Shown: positions 9,784 through 18,297 of the stretch, piece after piece
How the letters are laid out: each line of letters begins with the position of its first letter
Numbering within the stretch: position 1 is the stretch's first letter
NCBI RefSeq assembly: GCF_039503195.1
Contig: NZ_JBCJKP010000001.1
Span: 5,332,001-5,396,000, forward strand
DNA: 64,000 bases
From: Streptomyces mirabilis
Lineage (GTDB): Bacteria > Actinomycetota > Actinomycetes > Streptomycetales > Streptomycetaceae
Reading direction: 5' to 3'
The notes under the pieces: model-generated
Seen by the model: the letters and a program-made list of their open reading frames with translations, nothing else
Databases searched by the model: none
What the model was told of the DNA's origin: nothing
Position numbers and translations under genes: made by a program

Positions 9784-11499
9784 GTGGCGGAACGGAGCAC
9801 GGCTGCCGTCGACGTGGCAGACAACAGCGGCGACGAGCCGCTGACCGCCAAGGCGGACCAGTCCACGTCCGACGGGGTGGCCCAGAACCGGGAGCGGGAG
9901 ACGGACAGCGAAGAGGCACAGGGGAGCGGCGGGACCGAGAGTCCCGGAAAGGCCTCACCGCCCGAACTGCACAGCGGACACAAACTCGCCAGGCGTTACC
10001 GCCTCGAGGAGTGCGTCACCCGTCTGGACGGTTTCAGCAGTTGGCGTGCGGTGGACGAGAAACTCCGCCGCGCCGTCGGCGTGCATCTCCTGCCCGCCGA
10101 CCATCCACGGGCCCGCTCCGTACTGGCGGCGGCCCGTTCCTCGGCCCTGCTGGGCGATCCCCGGTTCGTCCAGGTCCTGGACGCGGTCGAAGAGAACGAC
10201 CTCGTCTATGTGGTGCACGAGTGGCTGCCGGACGCCACGGAGCTCACCGCGCTGCTGGCCTCGGCCCCACTGGAGGTGCACGAGGCCTACCAGATGGTCA
10301 GCCAGGTCTCCCAGGCCATGGCCGCCGCGCACCGTGAGGGCCTCGCGCATCTGCGGCTGACGCCCAGTGCCGTGCTGCGCACCTCGACCGGCCAGTGGCG
10401 CATCCGTGGGCTCGCCGTGAACGCCGCGCTGCGTGGCATCAGCTCGGAGACCCCACAGCGCACCGACACCGAGGCGATCGGGGCGCTCCTGTACGCCGCG
10501 CTCACCCAGCGCTGGCCCTACGACAACGACGCCTACGGTCTGTCCGGGCTGCCCAGGGGGGTCGGCCTGATCGCTCCCGACCAGGTACGCGCCGGTGTCC
10601 ACCGGGGCCTGTCGGAGCTCGCCATGCGCGCGCTCGCCAACGACGGCGCGACCGCCTCCCGTCACGAGACTCCGTGCACCACGCCGGAGGAACTGGTGAA
10701 GGCGATCGCCGAGATGCCCCGCATCCGCCCGCCGGAGCCCACGTTCACGGCCCCGCCGGAGTATCAGCGCACCTCGTACCAGCAGGGCTACGGCCGCCCC
10801 GCGCCCCACATGGGCGCCACGCAGCCTGTGACGGCCCCGCCGCCCCCGCTGCAGAGCCGCACCGGCAAGGCCCTCAAGTGGGCCGTGTCGGCCCTCCTGA
10901 TCGCCGCCCTGGGCCTCGGCAGCTGGCAGCTCGCGGAGGCTCTGATGGACCACAGCAAGTCCGACGACACACAGAAGACCAAGACGACGGACGGCAACGG
11001 CAAGGGCACCGACAAGACCAAGCCGGTCAAGCCGATCACCATCGCGGGTGCGCAGGAGTACGTCGCGAAGGGTGACGCCCAGGCGCCCGGGGACGTGGGC
11101 AAGACGTACGACGGCGACAGCTCGACGTACTGGCGGAGCAAGAGCTTCGTGGACGGTCCGGAGATGAAGCCGGCCTTCAAGCCCGGGGTCGGCATCGTCT
11201 ACGACCTCGGTTCGCAGCAGACCGTCACGGGGGCTTCGATAGGGCTCCGGTACCCCGGGGACCACACGACGATCACCCTCTATGGGACGGACTCGATGAG
11301 TTCCTCGACGTCGGTGGATTCGATGACGAAGATCGGGACCATCACGACGAGCGGCACCAGCGCGAAGATCACGGTCAGCAAGAAGGCGAAGACTCAGTAC
11401 GTGCTGCTCTGGATCACGGCGATGCCCTACGCGTCCGGTGATCAGTACAGCGGCGCCGGCTACAAGCAAGCCATCACGGACGTGAAGTTCACCAGCTGA
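9784..11499 (+). CDS. Membrane pseudokinase (MviN-partner type)
   Basis: A 571-residue protein. A disordered N-terminus of about 60 residues is followed by a kinase-like fold (RRYRLEECVTRLDGFSSW) whose catalytic elements are lost: the catalytic-loop position reads HLRLTPSAV instead of HRDLKPEN, and the DFG position reads IRGLAVN. A Pro-rich linker, one membrane helix (ALKWAVSALLIAALGLGSW) and an extracellular discoidin-like beta domain (TYDGDSSTYWRS, YDLGSQQTVTGASI) follow. This matches the C-terminal half of mycobacterial Rv3910, where the phosphorylated pseudokinase recruits FhaA to control MurJ. GTG 9784 has a strong GGGGAGG site; an earlier in-frame GTG at 9724 is less likely. Confidence 0.86.
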   Translation: MAERSTAAVDVADNSGDEPLTAKADQSTSDGVAQNRERETDSEEAQGSGGTESPGKASPPELHSGHKLARRYRLEECVTRLDGFSSWRAVDEKLRRAVGVHLLPADHPRARSVLAAARSSALLGDPRFVQVLDAVEENDLVYVVHEWLPDATELTALLASAPLEVHEAYQMVSQVSQAMAAAHREGLAHLRLTPSAVLRTSTGQWRIRGLAVNAALRGISSETPQRTDTEAIGALLYAALTQRWPYDNDAYGLSGLPRGVGLIAPDQVRAGVHRGLSELAMRALANDGATASRHETPCTTPEELVKAIAEMPRIRPPEPTFTAPPEYQRTSYQQGYGRPAPHMGATQPVTAPPPPLQSRTGKALKWAVSALLIAALGLGSWQLAEALMDHSKSDDTQKTKTTDGNGKGTDKTKPVKPITIAGAQEYVAKGDAQAPGDVGKTYDGDSSTYWRSKSFVDGPEMKPAFKPGVGIVYDLGSQQTVTGASIGLRYPGDHTTITLYGTDSMSSSTSVDSMTKIGTITTSGTSAKITVSKKAKTQYVLLWITAMPYASGDQYSGAGYKQAITDVKFTS

Positions 11500-11527
11500 C
11501 GTTCGTCGACGAAGGGGAGGGGGTCCG

Positions 11528-12259
11528 ATGGCCGATGAAACCGGATACGGCGACGCAAGCGATCAGGACCTCCTCGCCCGTCACGTAGCGGGCGACCACG
11601 AGGCCTTCGGCGAGATCGTGCGGCGTCATCGCGACCGGCTCTGGGCAGTCGCTCTGAGGACGCTGGGAGACCGCGAGGAGGCCGCTGACGCCGTCCAGGA
11701 CGCACTGGTCTCCGCCTACCGGGCCGCTCACACCTTCCGCGGCCAGTCGGCCGTCACGACCTGGCTGCACCGCATCACGGTGAACGCCTGCCTGGACCGC
11801 GCCCGCAAGGCCGCTTCCAGGAAGACGTCTCCCGTCGATGACACCGAGCGCCTGGAACAGCTCCTCGAACCGCACGAGTCCGCCTCCGCCCCGGCCGAGC
11901 GCAACGATCTGCACCGCGAGCTGCTGACGGCACTGAGTACGCTCCCGGCCGACCAGCGCGCCGCTCTCGTCCTCGTGGACATGCAGGGCTACCCCGTGGC
12001 GGAGGCGGCCCGCGTCCTCGATGTGCCCGTCGGCACGGTGAAGAGCCGTTGCGCACGGGGCAGAGCCAGACTGCTCCCGCTGCTCACCCATCTCCGTGCA
12101 GACAACGGAAGCGGCGGGGGCGGCAACAAGTCGGGCGGCGGAAGGAACCGGACGCAGGGGGCATCCGTCCCACCGGCAGCGGGACCGCACGATGCAGGTC
12201 CTCGTGATGCAGGACCAAGCGATTCAGCTGCTGTGAAGGGCGGAGGTGGGCGAGCGTGA
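11528..12259 (+). CDS. sigM: ECF sigma factor SigM
   Basis: RNA polymerase sigma factor of the extracytoplasmic-function type. The 243-residue protein has region 2 (about 25-95; GEIVRRHRDRLWAVALRTLG, DAVQDALVSAYR) and region 4 (about 135-190; LPADQRAALVLVDMQG, VPVGTVKSRCARGRARL). The last 45 residues are Gly/Pro-rich and disordered. Its stop overlaps the start of the anti-sigma gene by 4 bp (GTGA), so the two are translationally coupled. The identification as SigM rests on this pairing and on the murJ-sigM-rsmA-trxB order seen in S. coelicolor. Confidence 0.92.
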   Translation: MADETGYGDASDQDLLARHVAGDHEAFGEIVRRHRDRLWAVALRTLGDREEAADAVQDALVSAYRAAHTFRGQSAVTTWLHRITVNACLDRARKAASRKTSPVDDTERLEQLLEPHESASAPAERNDLHRELLTALSTLPADQRAALVLVDMQGYPVAEAARVLDVPVGTVKSRCARGRARLLPLLTHLRADNGSGGGGNKSGGGRNRTQGASVPPAAGPHDAGPRDAGPSDSAAVKGGGGRA

Positions 12260-13200
12260 CATCCACGACGGATACGGCCGGGCACCCGGATGTCGCGGAG
12301 ATCTCCGACCTCTCCGAGGGGCTGCTCCCACCTTCCCGCACCGCGGACGTACGGCGACACCTCGACGAGTGCGTGCTCTGCGCCGACGTGTACGACTCCC
12401 TGGAGGAGATCCGGGGACTGCTCGGCACTGTGCCGGGCCCCACGCGCATGCCCGATGACGTGGCCGGCCGTATCGATGCCGCCCTTGCCGCGGAGGCTCT
12501 GCTGAGTGCCACGGCGCCCGACCGTGAAACGGCCGAGGACGACAGCGCGGGTGTTTCACGTGAAACACCGTTCGCCGGGGTTTCATACACGTCCGGCGAA
12601 CCGAACCCTGCTTCCCTCGCCGACCGTCCCTCGGGACGCTCCCACGCTGCCACCGGTCCCGGTCGCTCACGTCGGGGCCGCCGTGGGCGTCGCAGGGTGG
12701 TCGTTCTCGGCACGGTGTTCACGGCCGCCGCTCTCGGGCTGGGCACGATCCTCGTGCAGTCGCTGGGCGACGGCTCCGGCAAGAGCCCGCAGACGGTGAC
12801 GCAGCAGGGAGCGAAGGACACTTTTTCCGAGGGGAAGCTGAAGACTCAGGTCGCGGATCTCCTCGCGAAGAACAGGAGCGCGAGCACCCCCTCCGCCAGC
12901 CCCAAGCGTCCTTGGGGAGTCCAGTCCAACGACGCGGGCAACGGGTCCGCCGGGGTCGACACCTTGATCACACCCACGGTGCAGGTCCCCGACTGTATTC
13001 AGAAGGGGACCGGAAGCACCGCGACGATCCTCGCGGCGCAGCAGGGCACGTACAAGGGGACGACGGTGTATCTCGTCGTCGTGCCCGACGCCTCCGACAG
13101 CACGAAGGTCACGGCGTACATCGTCGAAGCCGCGTGCGTAAAACAGGCTTCGGCATCCCCTGGCAAGCTCCTGCTGACGCACTCGTACGCCCGCTCCTGA
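12256..13200 (+). CDS. rsmA: Anti-sigma factor RsmA, membrane-bound, with parS in its linker
   Basis: Anti-sigma factor of SigM. The 314-residue protein has an N-terminal ZAS-like domain with H35, C39 and C42 (HLDECVLC); the S. coelicolor homologue is reported to bind a [2Fe-2S] cluster. A disordered linker follows, then one membrane helix (about 145-170; VVVLGTVFTAAALGLGTIL) and an extracytoplasmic domain with further cysteines (VPDCIQKG, EAACVKQ). The linker encodes GVSRETPF, and the DNA there is an exact parS. The GTG start overlaps the sigM stop. Confidence 0.9.
   Translation: MTSTTDTAGHPDVAEISDLSEGLLPPSRTADVRRHLDECVLCADVYDSLEEIRGLLGTVPGPTRMPDDVAGRIDAALAAEALLSATAPDRETAEDDSAGVSRETPFAGVSYTSGEPNPASLADRPSGRSHAATGPGRSRRGRRGRRRVVVLGTVFTAAALGLGTILVQSLGDGSGKSPQTVTQQGAKDTFSEGKLKTQVADLLAKNRSASTPSASPKRPWGVQSNDAGNGSAGVDTLITPTVQVPDCIQKGTGSTATILAAQQGTYKGTTVYLVVVPDASDSTKVTAYIVEAACVKQASASPGKLLLTHSYARS
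12552..12567. promoter_or_regulatory. parS: parS site inside rsmA
   Basis: TGTTTCACGTGAAACA, an exact consensus ParB-binding palindrome, lies in the coding sequence and reads V-S-R-E-T in frame. Confidence 0.9.
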
Positions 13201-13285
13201 GCGCCTCCGCGTCGACCGGCCGCCTCCCCAATAACCCCATGGGATCTCTGTGCGGTGTCTCGTCTCCGTGTGCCCGGACACAGAG

Positions 13286-13311
13286 GGAATGCAAGCCCCT
13301 TAGGATCCGTT
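13286..13311 (+). promoter_or_regulatory. SigR-type promoter of trxBA
   Basis: GGAAT (13286-13290), exactly 18 bases, then GTT (13309-13311). This is the consensus of the thiol-oxidative-stress sigma factor SigR, known to control trxBA in S. coelicolor. It lies 74 bp before the trxB start. Confidence 0.82.
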
Positions 13312-13384
13312 GGGTGGGGTGAGAGTTCTGAGAGAGGCTCCCACCGGTAGTACGCAGCAGTCTCCAGAGACGAGGAATCAAGCC

Positions 13385-14347
13385 GTGAGCGACGTCCGTA
13401 ACGTGATCATCATCGGATCCGGGCCTGCCGGCTACACGGCAGCGCTCTACACCGCGCGCGCGTCGCTGAAGCCGCTGGTCTTCGAAGGCGCCGTCACCGC
13501 CGGTGGTGCGCTGATGAACACCACCGAGGTGGAGAACTTCCCCGGTTTCCAGGACGGCATCATGGGCCCCGAGCTCATGGACAACATGCGCGCCCAGGCC
13601 GAGCGCTTCGGTGCCGAGCTGATCCCGGACGACGTCGTCTCTGTAGACCTGACGGGCGAGATCAAGACCGTCACGGACACTGCGGGGACCGTGCACCGCG
13701 CCAAGGCCGTCATCGTCACGACGGGCTCGCAGCACCGCAAGCTCGGTCTGCCCAACGAGGACGCGCTCTCCGGACGCGGCGTCTCGTGGTGCGCGACGTG
13801 TGACGGCTTCTTCTTCAAGGACCAGGACATCGCCGTGATCGGCGGTGGCGACACCGCGATGGAGGAGGCAACCTTCCTCTCCCGCTTCGCCAAGTCCGTG
13901 ACGATCGTGCACCGCCGTGACACCCTGCGCGCCTCCAAGGCGATGCAGGAGCGTGCCTTCGCCGACCCGAAGATCAGCTTCGTCTGGGACAGCGAGATCG
14001 CCTCGATCGAGGGCGACCCCAAGCTTGCCGGCCTGAAGCTGCGCAACCTCAAGACCGGTGAGATCTCCGACCTGGCGGTGACCGGCCTGTTCATCGCGAT
14101 CGGCCACGACCCGCGCACCGAGCTCTTCAAGGGCCAGCTCGACCTGGACGAGGAGGGCTACCTCAAGGTCGAGGCGCCTTCGACCCGGACGAACCTGACC
14201 GGTGTCTTCGGCGCCGGTGACGTCGTCGACCACACGTACCGCCAGGCGATCACCGCGGCCGGCACCGGCTGCTCCGCCGCCCTCGACGCCGAGCGCTACC
14301 TCGCTGCCCTCGCGGACAGCGAGACCGCCGCGGCTGCCACCGTCTGA
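13385..14347 (+). CDS. trxB: Thioredoxin reductase
   Basis: FAD enzyme that reduces thioredoxin with NADPH. The 320-residue protein has the FAD motif [16 protein letters not shown] near the N-terminus, the redox pair C136-A-T-C139, the NADPH motif [16 protein letters not shown], and the C-terminal FAD motif ([23 protein letters not shown]). GTG 13385 was chosen because it starts the conserved N-terminal strand ([12 protein letters not shown]); the open frame upstream covers the promoter. It is followed by trxA after 42 bp and is probably cotranscribed from the SigR-type promoter. Confidence 0.96.
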   Translation: MSDVRNVIIIGSGPAGYTAALYTARASLKPLVFEGAVTAGGALMNTTEVENFPGFQDGIMGPELMDNMRAQAERFGAELIPDDVVSVDLTGEIKTVTDTAGTVHRAKAVIVTTGSQHRKLGLPNEDALSGRGVSWCATCDGFFFKDQDIAVIGGGDTAMEEATFLSRFAKSVTIVHRRDTLRASKAMQERAFADPKISFVWDSEIASIEGDPKLAGLKLRNLKTGEISDLAVTGLFIAIGHDPRTELFKGQLDLDEEGYLKVEAPSTRTNLTGVFGAGDVVDHTYRQAITAAGTGCSAALDAERYLAALADSETAAAATV

Positions 14348-14389
14348 CCCCCGTCCGCCCCACCGCACCAACCAGTTAAGGAGCCCGCC

Positions 14390-14740
14390 GTGGCCGGCAC
14401 CCTGAAGAATGTGACCGACGATTCCTTCGAGCAGGACGTCCTCAAGAGCGACAAGCCCGTCCTGGTGGACTTCTGGGCCGCCTGGTGCGGTCCGTGCCGC
14501 CAGATCGCGCCGTCCCTCGAGGCGATCGCCGCGGAGTACGGCGACCAGATCGAGGTCGTCAAGCTCAACATCGATGAGAACCCGGGTACGGCCGCCAAGT
14601 ACGGCGTCATGTCCATCCCGACCCTGAACGTCTACCAGGGTGGCGAGGTCGCCAAGACCATCGTGGGTGCGAAGCCGAAGGCCGCGATCGTCCGCGACCT
14701 GGAGGACTTCATCACCGAGGGCGCCGAGAAGACCGTCTGA
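14390..14740 (+). CDS. trxA: Thioredoxin
   Basis: Small cytoplasmic disulfide reductase, substrate of TrxB. It has 116 residues with the active site W-C33-G-P-C36 in FWAAWCGPCRQIAP and the conserved cis-Pro loop (SIPTLNVYQGGE). The GTG start has a perfect AAGGAG ribosome site 7 bases upstream. It forms an operon with trxB and ends in a strong hairpin beside a parS. Confidence 0.97.
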   Translation: MAGTLKNVTDDSFEQDVLKSDKPVLVDFWAAWCGPCRQIAPSLEAIAAEYGDQIEVVKLNIDENPGTAAKYGVMSIPTLNVYQGGEVAKTIVGAKPKAAIVRDLEDFITEGAEKTV

Positions 14741-14769
14741 CCGGAAGCGCCGTCCTACAACGACGGCGA

Positions 14770-14785
14770 TGTTTCACGTGAAACA
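14770..14785. promoter_or_regulatory. parS: parS site between trxA and the GNAT gene
   Basis: Exact TGTTTCACGTGAAACA, 30 bp after the trxA stop and 5 bp before the terminator stem. Confidence 0.92.
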
Positions 14786-14790
14786 CGAAT

Positions 14791-14814
14791 GGGCCAGCCC
14801 GGAAGGGCTGGCCC
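14791..14814. terminator. Terminator between convergent trxA and GNAT genes
   Basis: A perfect 10-bp stem GGGCCAGCCC / GGGCTGGCCC with a GGAA loop, followed by CTTCGC. There is no long T run, as is usual in Streptomyces. It is usable from both sides. Confidence 0.8.
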
Positions 14815-14856
14815 CTTCGCATGACGGAGGGGTTGCGTCAGTGGGCGGCATCACGG

Positions 14857-15474
14857 CTACAGAGGACGAAGCGCCGGTTCCTTCTGTACCGCTCCCAGGA
14901 GGCGGTCCAGGGCCAACTCCACATCTTCCTTCCAGGAGAGTGTCGTCCGCAGCTCCAGCCTCAGACGTGGGTACCTGGGGTGGGGGCGCACCGTCTTGAA
15001 GCCGACCGCGAGGAGATGGTCGGCGGGGAGCACGCAGGCCGGTTCCTTCCACCGTGCGTCCCCAAAGGCCTCAATCGCCTTGAAGCCTCGGCGCAGCAGA
15101 TCCTTGGCAACCGTCTGCACCATCACTCGGCCGAGTCCCTGTCCCTGATAGCCCGGCATGATGAAGGCGGTCATCAGTTGGACGGCGTCGGGTGAGACCG
15201 GGCTCGTGGGGAACGCAGTGGAGCGGGGTACATAGGCGGGGGGTGCGTACAGCACGAAGCCCACCGGTACGTCGTCCACGTAGACGACGCGGCCGCAGGA
15301 TCCCCACTCCAGGAGGACGGCGGAGATCCACGCCTCCTTCTCGAGTTCAGGCCTTCCCGCCTTTACCGCGGCTTCCCCACTGACGGGATCCAGTTCCCAG
15401 AAGACACACGCGCGACAGCGCTGGGGAAGGTCCGGAAGGTTGTCCAGCGTAAGCGGTACGAGCCGGCGCCCCAT
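14857..15474 (-). CDS. GNAT family N-acetyltransferase
   Basis: A 205-residue acetyl-CoA-dependent transferase. The acetyl-CoA loop is seen in FIMPGYQGQGLGRVMVQT, after the strand VDDVPVGFVLYAPP. The N-terminal part holds VFWELDPVSGEAAV, seen in a GNAT subfamily that lies between trxA and parB in Streptomyces. The substrate is unknown. ATG 15474 (MGRRLVPLTLDNLPDLP) is used; the open frame continues upstream but is not protein-like. It is convergent with trxA. Confidence 0.82.
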   Translation of the reverse strand: MGRRLVPLTLDNLPDLPQRCRACVFWELDPVSGEAAVKAGRPELEKEAWISAVLLEWGSCGRVVYVDDVPVGFVLYAPPAYVPRSTAFPTSPVSPDAVQLMTAFIMPGYQGQGLGRVMVQTVAKDLLRRGFKAIEAFGDARWKEPACVLPADHLLAVGFKTVRPHPRYPRLRLELRTTLSWKEDVELALDRLLGAVQKEPALRPL

Positions 15475-15793
15475 GAAGGATGTTCCTCGCTTCCTTCGCC
15501 CGCAGCGTCGCGAGCGGCTGTCAGAGCGCTTCGCTCCCTGAGCAGACTGCCGATGAACCCACCGACCGCCCCCAGTCCCAGGCCCGCGGTCACCAGTCCG
15601 GTACGGCTCACGGTTTGCATGGCCCCCGCCTCCCCAATGCTGCCGCCAGGTGGATGCGCCATACCCGATCGCATCGTATCCACGATGCGATTGCATCGAT
15701 ACTGCCTGAAAGCAAAGAGCAGGCCGTGTTCCGGTACACACCGGACACAGCCCGCTCTTGTGGTCGGCCGACGGAACCACCCCGTCGCGCGAC
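15475..15793. other. Region between the GNAT gene and parB (319 bp)
   Basis: Holds the GNAT promoter region and the parB 3' end. A minus-strand frame starting at ATG 15620 begins MQTVSRTGLVTAGLG and has one hydrophobic stretch, then overlaps the GNAT gene by about 110 bp; it may be a small membrane peptide or chance. A GC-poorer block at 15660-15700 (GATCGCATCGTATCC, CGATGCGATTGCATCG) contains short inverted repeats. No clear gene is called. Confidence 0.4.
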
Positions 15794-16888
15794 TCAGGCC
15801 TCCGTGTCCTCGGAGTCGTCATCCAGGAGACTCCTCTGGAGAACGCCTCCCTCACCGGGGGCGAGAGAGCTGAGGATCCGCTCGAGGTCGTCCATCGAGG
15901 CGAACTCGACCGTGATCTTTCCCTTCTTCTGACCCAGGTCGACCTTCACGCGGGTCTCGAAGCGGTCCGAGAGGCGGCTGGCAAGGTCGCTCAGTGCCGG
16001 GGAGAGCCGGGTACCGGCCCGCGGTCCCTTGGAGCGCGAAACGGTCTGAGGGCGCGATCCCATGAGGGTGACGATCTCCTCGACGGCCCGCACCGACAGT
16101 CCCTCGGCCACGATGCGGTGGGCCAGCCGGTCCTGCTCCTCCGAGTCCGCGACGGAGAGCAGGGCGCGAGCGTGGCCCGCGGAGAGCACTCCGGCGGCGA
16201 CACGACGCTGAACCGCCGGCGAGAGCTTCAGCAGCCGCAGAGTGTTGGAGACCTGCGGACGCGAGCGGCCGATACGGTCCGCCAGCTGATCGTGCGTGCA
16301 GTTGAAGTCCTGCAGCAGCTGGTCGTAAGCGGCCGCCTCTTCCAGCGGGTTCAGCTGGGCGCGGTGCAGGTTCTCCAGCAGCGCGTCCAGGAGAAGCTTC
16401 TCGTCCTCCGTGGCTCGCACGATCGCAGGAATGGCCTCAAGCCCCGCCTCACGGCAGGCACGGAAGCGCCGCTCACCCATGATGAGCTCGTAGCGCGCCG
16501 GACCCACCTGACGCACGACGACCGGCTGAAGAAGCCCGACCTCCTTGATGGAGGTAACCAGCTCGGCAAGAGCGTCCTCGTCGAACACCTCACGGGGCTG
16601 ACGCGGGTTGGGGGTGATGTAGTCGAGAGGCAGTTCAGCGAAGTGAGCACCGACAGGCGCGGAGGGCACCTCCGGGTTCCCGATCGTCGGCGACTCCTCT
16701 GTTTCATGTGAAACAGGCGGCAGTGTGGTCACCTTCGCCGCGGCCACCCCGCGCTCTGCCATGAGCACGGGTCCAGCCGCCGACGAGGCGGAGGCTCCGC
16801 CTGCCGGCGAGGGAACCGTCTTCTCTGTCGGAGCCGCGGGGATCAGTGCGCCGAGGCCCCGCCCCAGCCCTCGTCGTCGCTCACTCAC
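15794..16888 (-). CDS. parB: Chromosome-partitioning protein ParB
   Basis: Binds parS and loads CTP-dependently to organise the origin region. The 364-residue protein begins SERRRGLGRGLGALIP, the N-terminal ParA-interaction motif, then a disordered Ala/Pro linker. The ParB/Srx CTP-binding domain (ITPNPRQPREVFDEDAL, GERRFRA) and the helix-turn-helix parS reader (THDQLADRIGRSRPQVSNTLRLL) follow, with a C-terminal dimer domain. The GTG start has a GGAGGGG site and overlaps the parA stop by 4 bp. The linker region encodes PPVSHETEE over a variant parS. Confidence 0.96.
   Translation of the reverse strand: MSERRRGLGRGLGALIPAAPTEKTVPSPAGGASASSAAGPVLMAERGVAAAKVTTLPPVSHETEESPTIGNPEVPSAPVGAHFAELPLDYITPNPRQPREVFDEDALAELVTSIKEVGLLQPVVVRQVGPARYELIMGERRFRACREAGLEAIPAIVRATEDEKLLLDALLENLHRAQLNPLEEAAAYDQLLQDFNCTHDQLADRIGRSRPQVSNTLRLLKLSPAVQRRVAAGVLSAGHARALLSVADSEEQDRLAHRIVAEGLSVRAVEEIVTLMGSRPQTVSRSKGPRAGTRLSPALSDLASRLSDRFETRVKVDLGQKKGKITVEFASMDDLERILSSLAPGEGGVLQRSLLDDDSEDTEA
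16701..16714. promoter_or_regulatory. parS: Variant parS inside parB
   Basis: GTTTCATGTGAAAC differs from consensus by one central base (CATGTG for CACGTG), which breaks the palindrome's centre. It reads V-S-H-E-T in parB. Confidence 0.6.
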
Positions 16889-17958
16889 TGGATCCCCTCC
16901 ACCATGTTCTGACTGTTCTGTACGCCCACATGGGCGTTCTGCGCGTCGTACGCCACTCCGACTCCGCGGAGGGCGATTTCTCGTGCTGCCTCAAGATACG
17001 AGAGGGCACCACTCGATCCTGGATCGTAGGTCAGCACCGTCTGGCCGTAACTCGGGGCCTCGGAGATACGGACCGAGCGAGGAATGCTCGTCCGCAGCAC
17101 CTCGTCACCGAAGTGGCTGCGCACCTCGTCCGCGACCTGGGACGCGAGACGCGTCCGGCCGTCGTACATGGTGAGCAGGATCGTCGAGACATGGAGGTTG
17201 GGGTTGAGATGCCCCCGCACCAGGTCGACGTTACGCAGGAGCTGGCCCAGGCCTTCCAGCGCGTAGTACTCACACTGGATAGGAATGAGGACCTCCGCAC
17301 CGGCGACCAGCGCGTTGACCGTGAGGAGACCGAGCGACGGCGGGCAGTCGATGAGGATGTAGTCCAGCGGCTGCTCATACGCCTGGATCGCTCGCTCCAG
17401 TCGGCTCTCCCGTGCCACCAAGGACACCAGCTCGATCTCCGCACCGGCGAGATCGATCGTGGCAGGCGCACAGAAGAGACCCTCGACATCGGGCACCGGC
17501 TGGACGACTTCGGAGAGCGGCTTGCTGTCGATCAGCACGTCGTAGATGGAAGGCACCTCGGCGTGATGATCGATGCCGAGTGCCGTAGAGGCGTTGCCCT
17601 GAGGGTCGAGGTCGATCACCAGGACACGGCCGCCATGCAGGGCAAGCGAGGCAGCAAGGTTGACCGTGGTCGTGGTCTTGCCCACCCCACCCTTCTGGTT
17701 GGCGACGACCATGACGCGGGTCTGTTCGGGCCGTGGCAGGCCCTCACCGGCGCGACCCAGCGCCTCCACCGCCAATTGGGCAGCACGACCAATAGGAGTG
17801 TCGTCCATTGGGGGCGGTGTTTCACGTGAAACATCCTCCCCCAGCGACTCGGTACGGGGACCGGGGACCGGATCGGTCATCGGTCCCGCGATGTTGGCGT
17901 CGGACCGCAAGGATTCACTCTCCTCGACTTCAGGCTCGCAATGAACAGAGCCTCCCAT
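16885..17958 (-). CDS. parA: Chromosome-partitioning ATPase ParA
   Basis: Walker ATPase that moves ParB-parS complexes and, in Streptomyces, positions them in growing and sporulating hyphae. The deviant Walker A KGGVGKTT follows VMVVANQ; Walker B-type IDLDPQGNAS and ILIDCPPSLG are present. The start is uncertain. ATG 17958 (357 residues, MGGSVHCEPEV) is chosen here; GTG 18132 would add 58 residues and places the start beside a parS, and ATG 17880 (MTDPVPG) would remove 26. None has a strong ribosome site. The N-terminal segment is disordered and encodes DVSRETPPP across an exact parS. It overlaps parB by 4 bp. Confidence 0.93.
   Translation of the reverse strand: MGGSVHCEPEVEESESLRSDANIAGPMTDPVPGPRTESLGEDVSRETPPPMDDTPIGRAAQLAVEALGRAGEGLPRPEQTRVMVVANQKGGVGKTTTTVNLAASLALHGGRVLVIDLDPQGNASTALGIDHHAEVPSIYDVLIDSKPLSEVVQPVPDVEGLFCAPATIDLAGAEIELVSLVARESRLERAIQAYEQPLDYILIDCPPSLGLLTVNALVAGAEVLIPIQCEYYALEGLGQLLRNVDLVRGHLNPNLHVSTILLTMYDGRTRLASQVADEVRSHFGDEVLRTSIPRSVRISEAPSYGQTVLTYDPGSSGALSYLEAAREIALRGVGVAYDAQNAHVGVQNSQNMVEGIQ
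17818..17833. promoter_or_regulatory. parS: parS site inside the parA N-terminal region
   Basis: Exact TGTTTCACGTGAAACA; reads V-S-R-E-T in parA. Confidence 0.9.
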
Positions 17959-18297
17959 GTCTTCGGGGTCGTGAACCAGCGAGGCCCGTTCTTCTGTGGA
18001 GAAATCCACCTCTGTGGACAACTCCGCACCCTCCGCGAGTGAACCGAGAGGCTTCCGGTCGCGGGGTTCGGCCGCGGCGCGGCCGCGACTGATGATGCCG
18101 TGCAGCAGTGAGCGACGTTTCACGTGAAACACGATGCCTAGCCGCCAGGGCCATCACGGCGCGACACTCCGAGATGCGTAGGTTTGGCAGCTTGTGTGGA
18201 GTACGGGTCGTCGTCAGGACGGATCAGCCAGAGTGACAAAGAACTCCCGGCTCCGCCCTGCGGAACCGGGAGTCCACGATCCATTGCGCGCTCAGGA
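17959..18297. promoter_or_regulatory. parAB upstream region with a parS and the rsmG terminator
   Basis: Holds the parAB promoter area. The 14-mer GTTTCACGTGAAAC at 18117-18130 is an exact parS core; it abuts the most upstream possible parA start (GTG 18132), so ParB binding there could affect parAB expression. A hairpin at 18243-18273 (ACTCCCGG...CCGGGAGT, one mismatch) lies just after the rsmG stop and probably terminates it. Confidence 0.7.

Noticed and set aside
15363..15620. Minus-strand frame starting MQTVSRTG with one hydrophobic stretch
   Set aside because: Overlaps the GNAT gene by about 110 bp in another frame and its second half is a shadow; mentioned only in the gap description.
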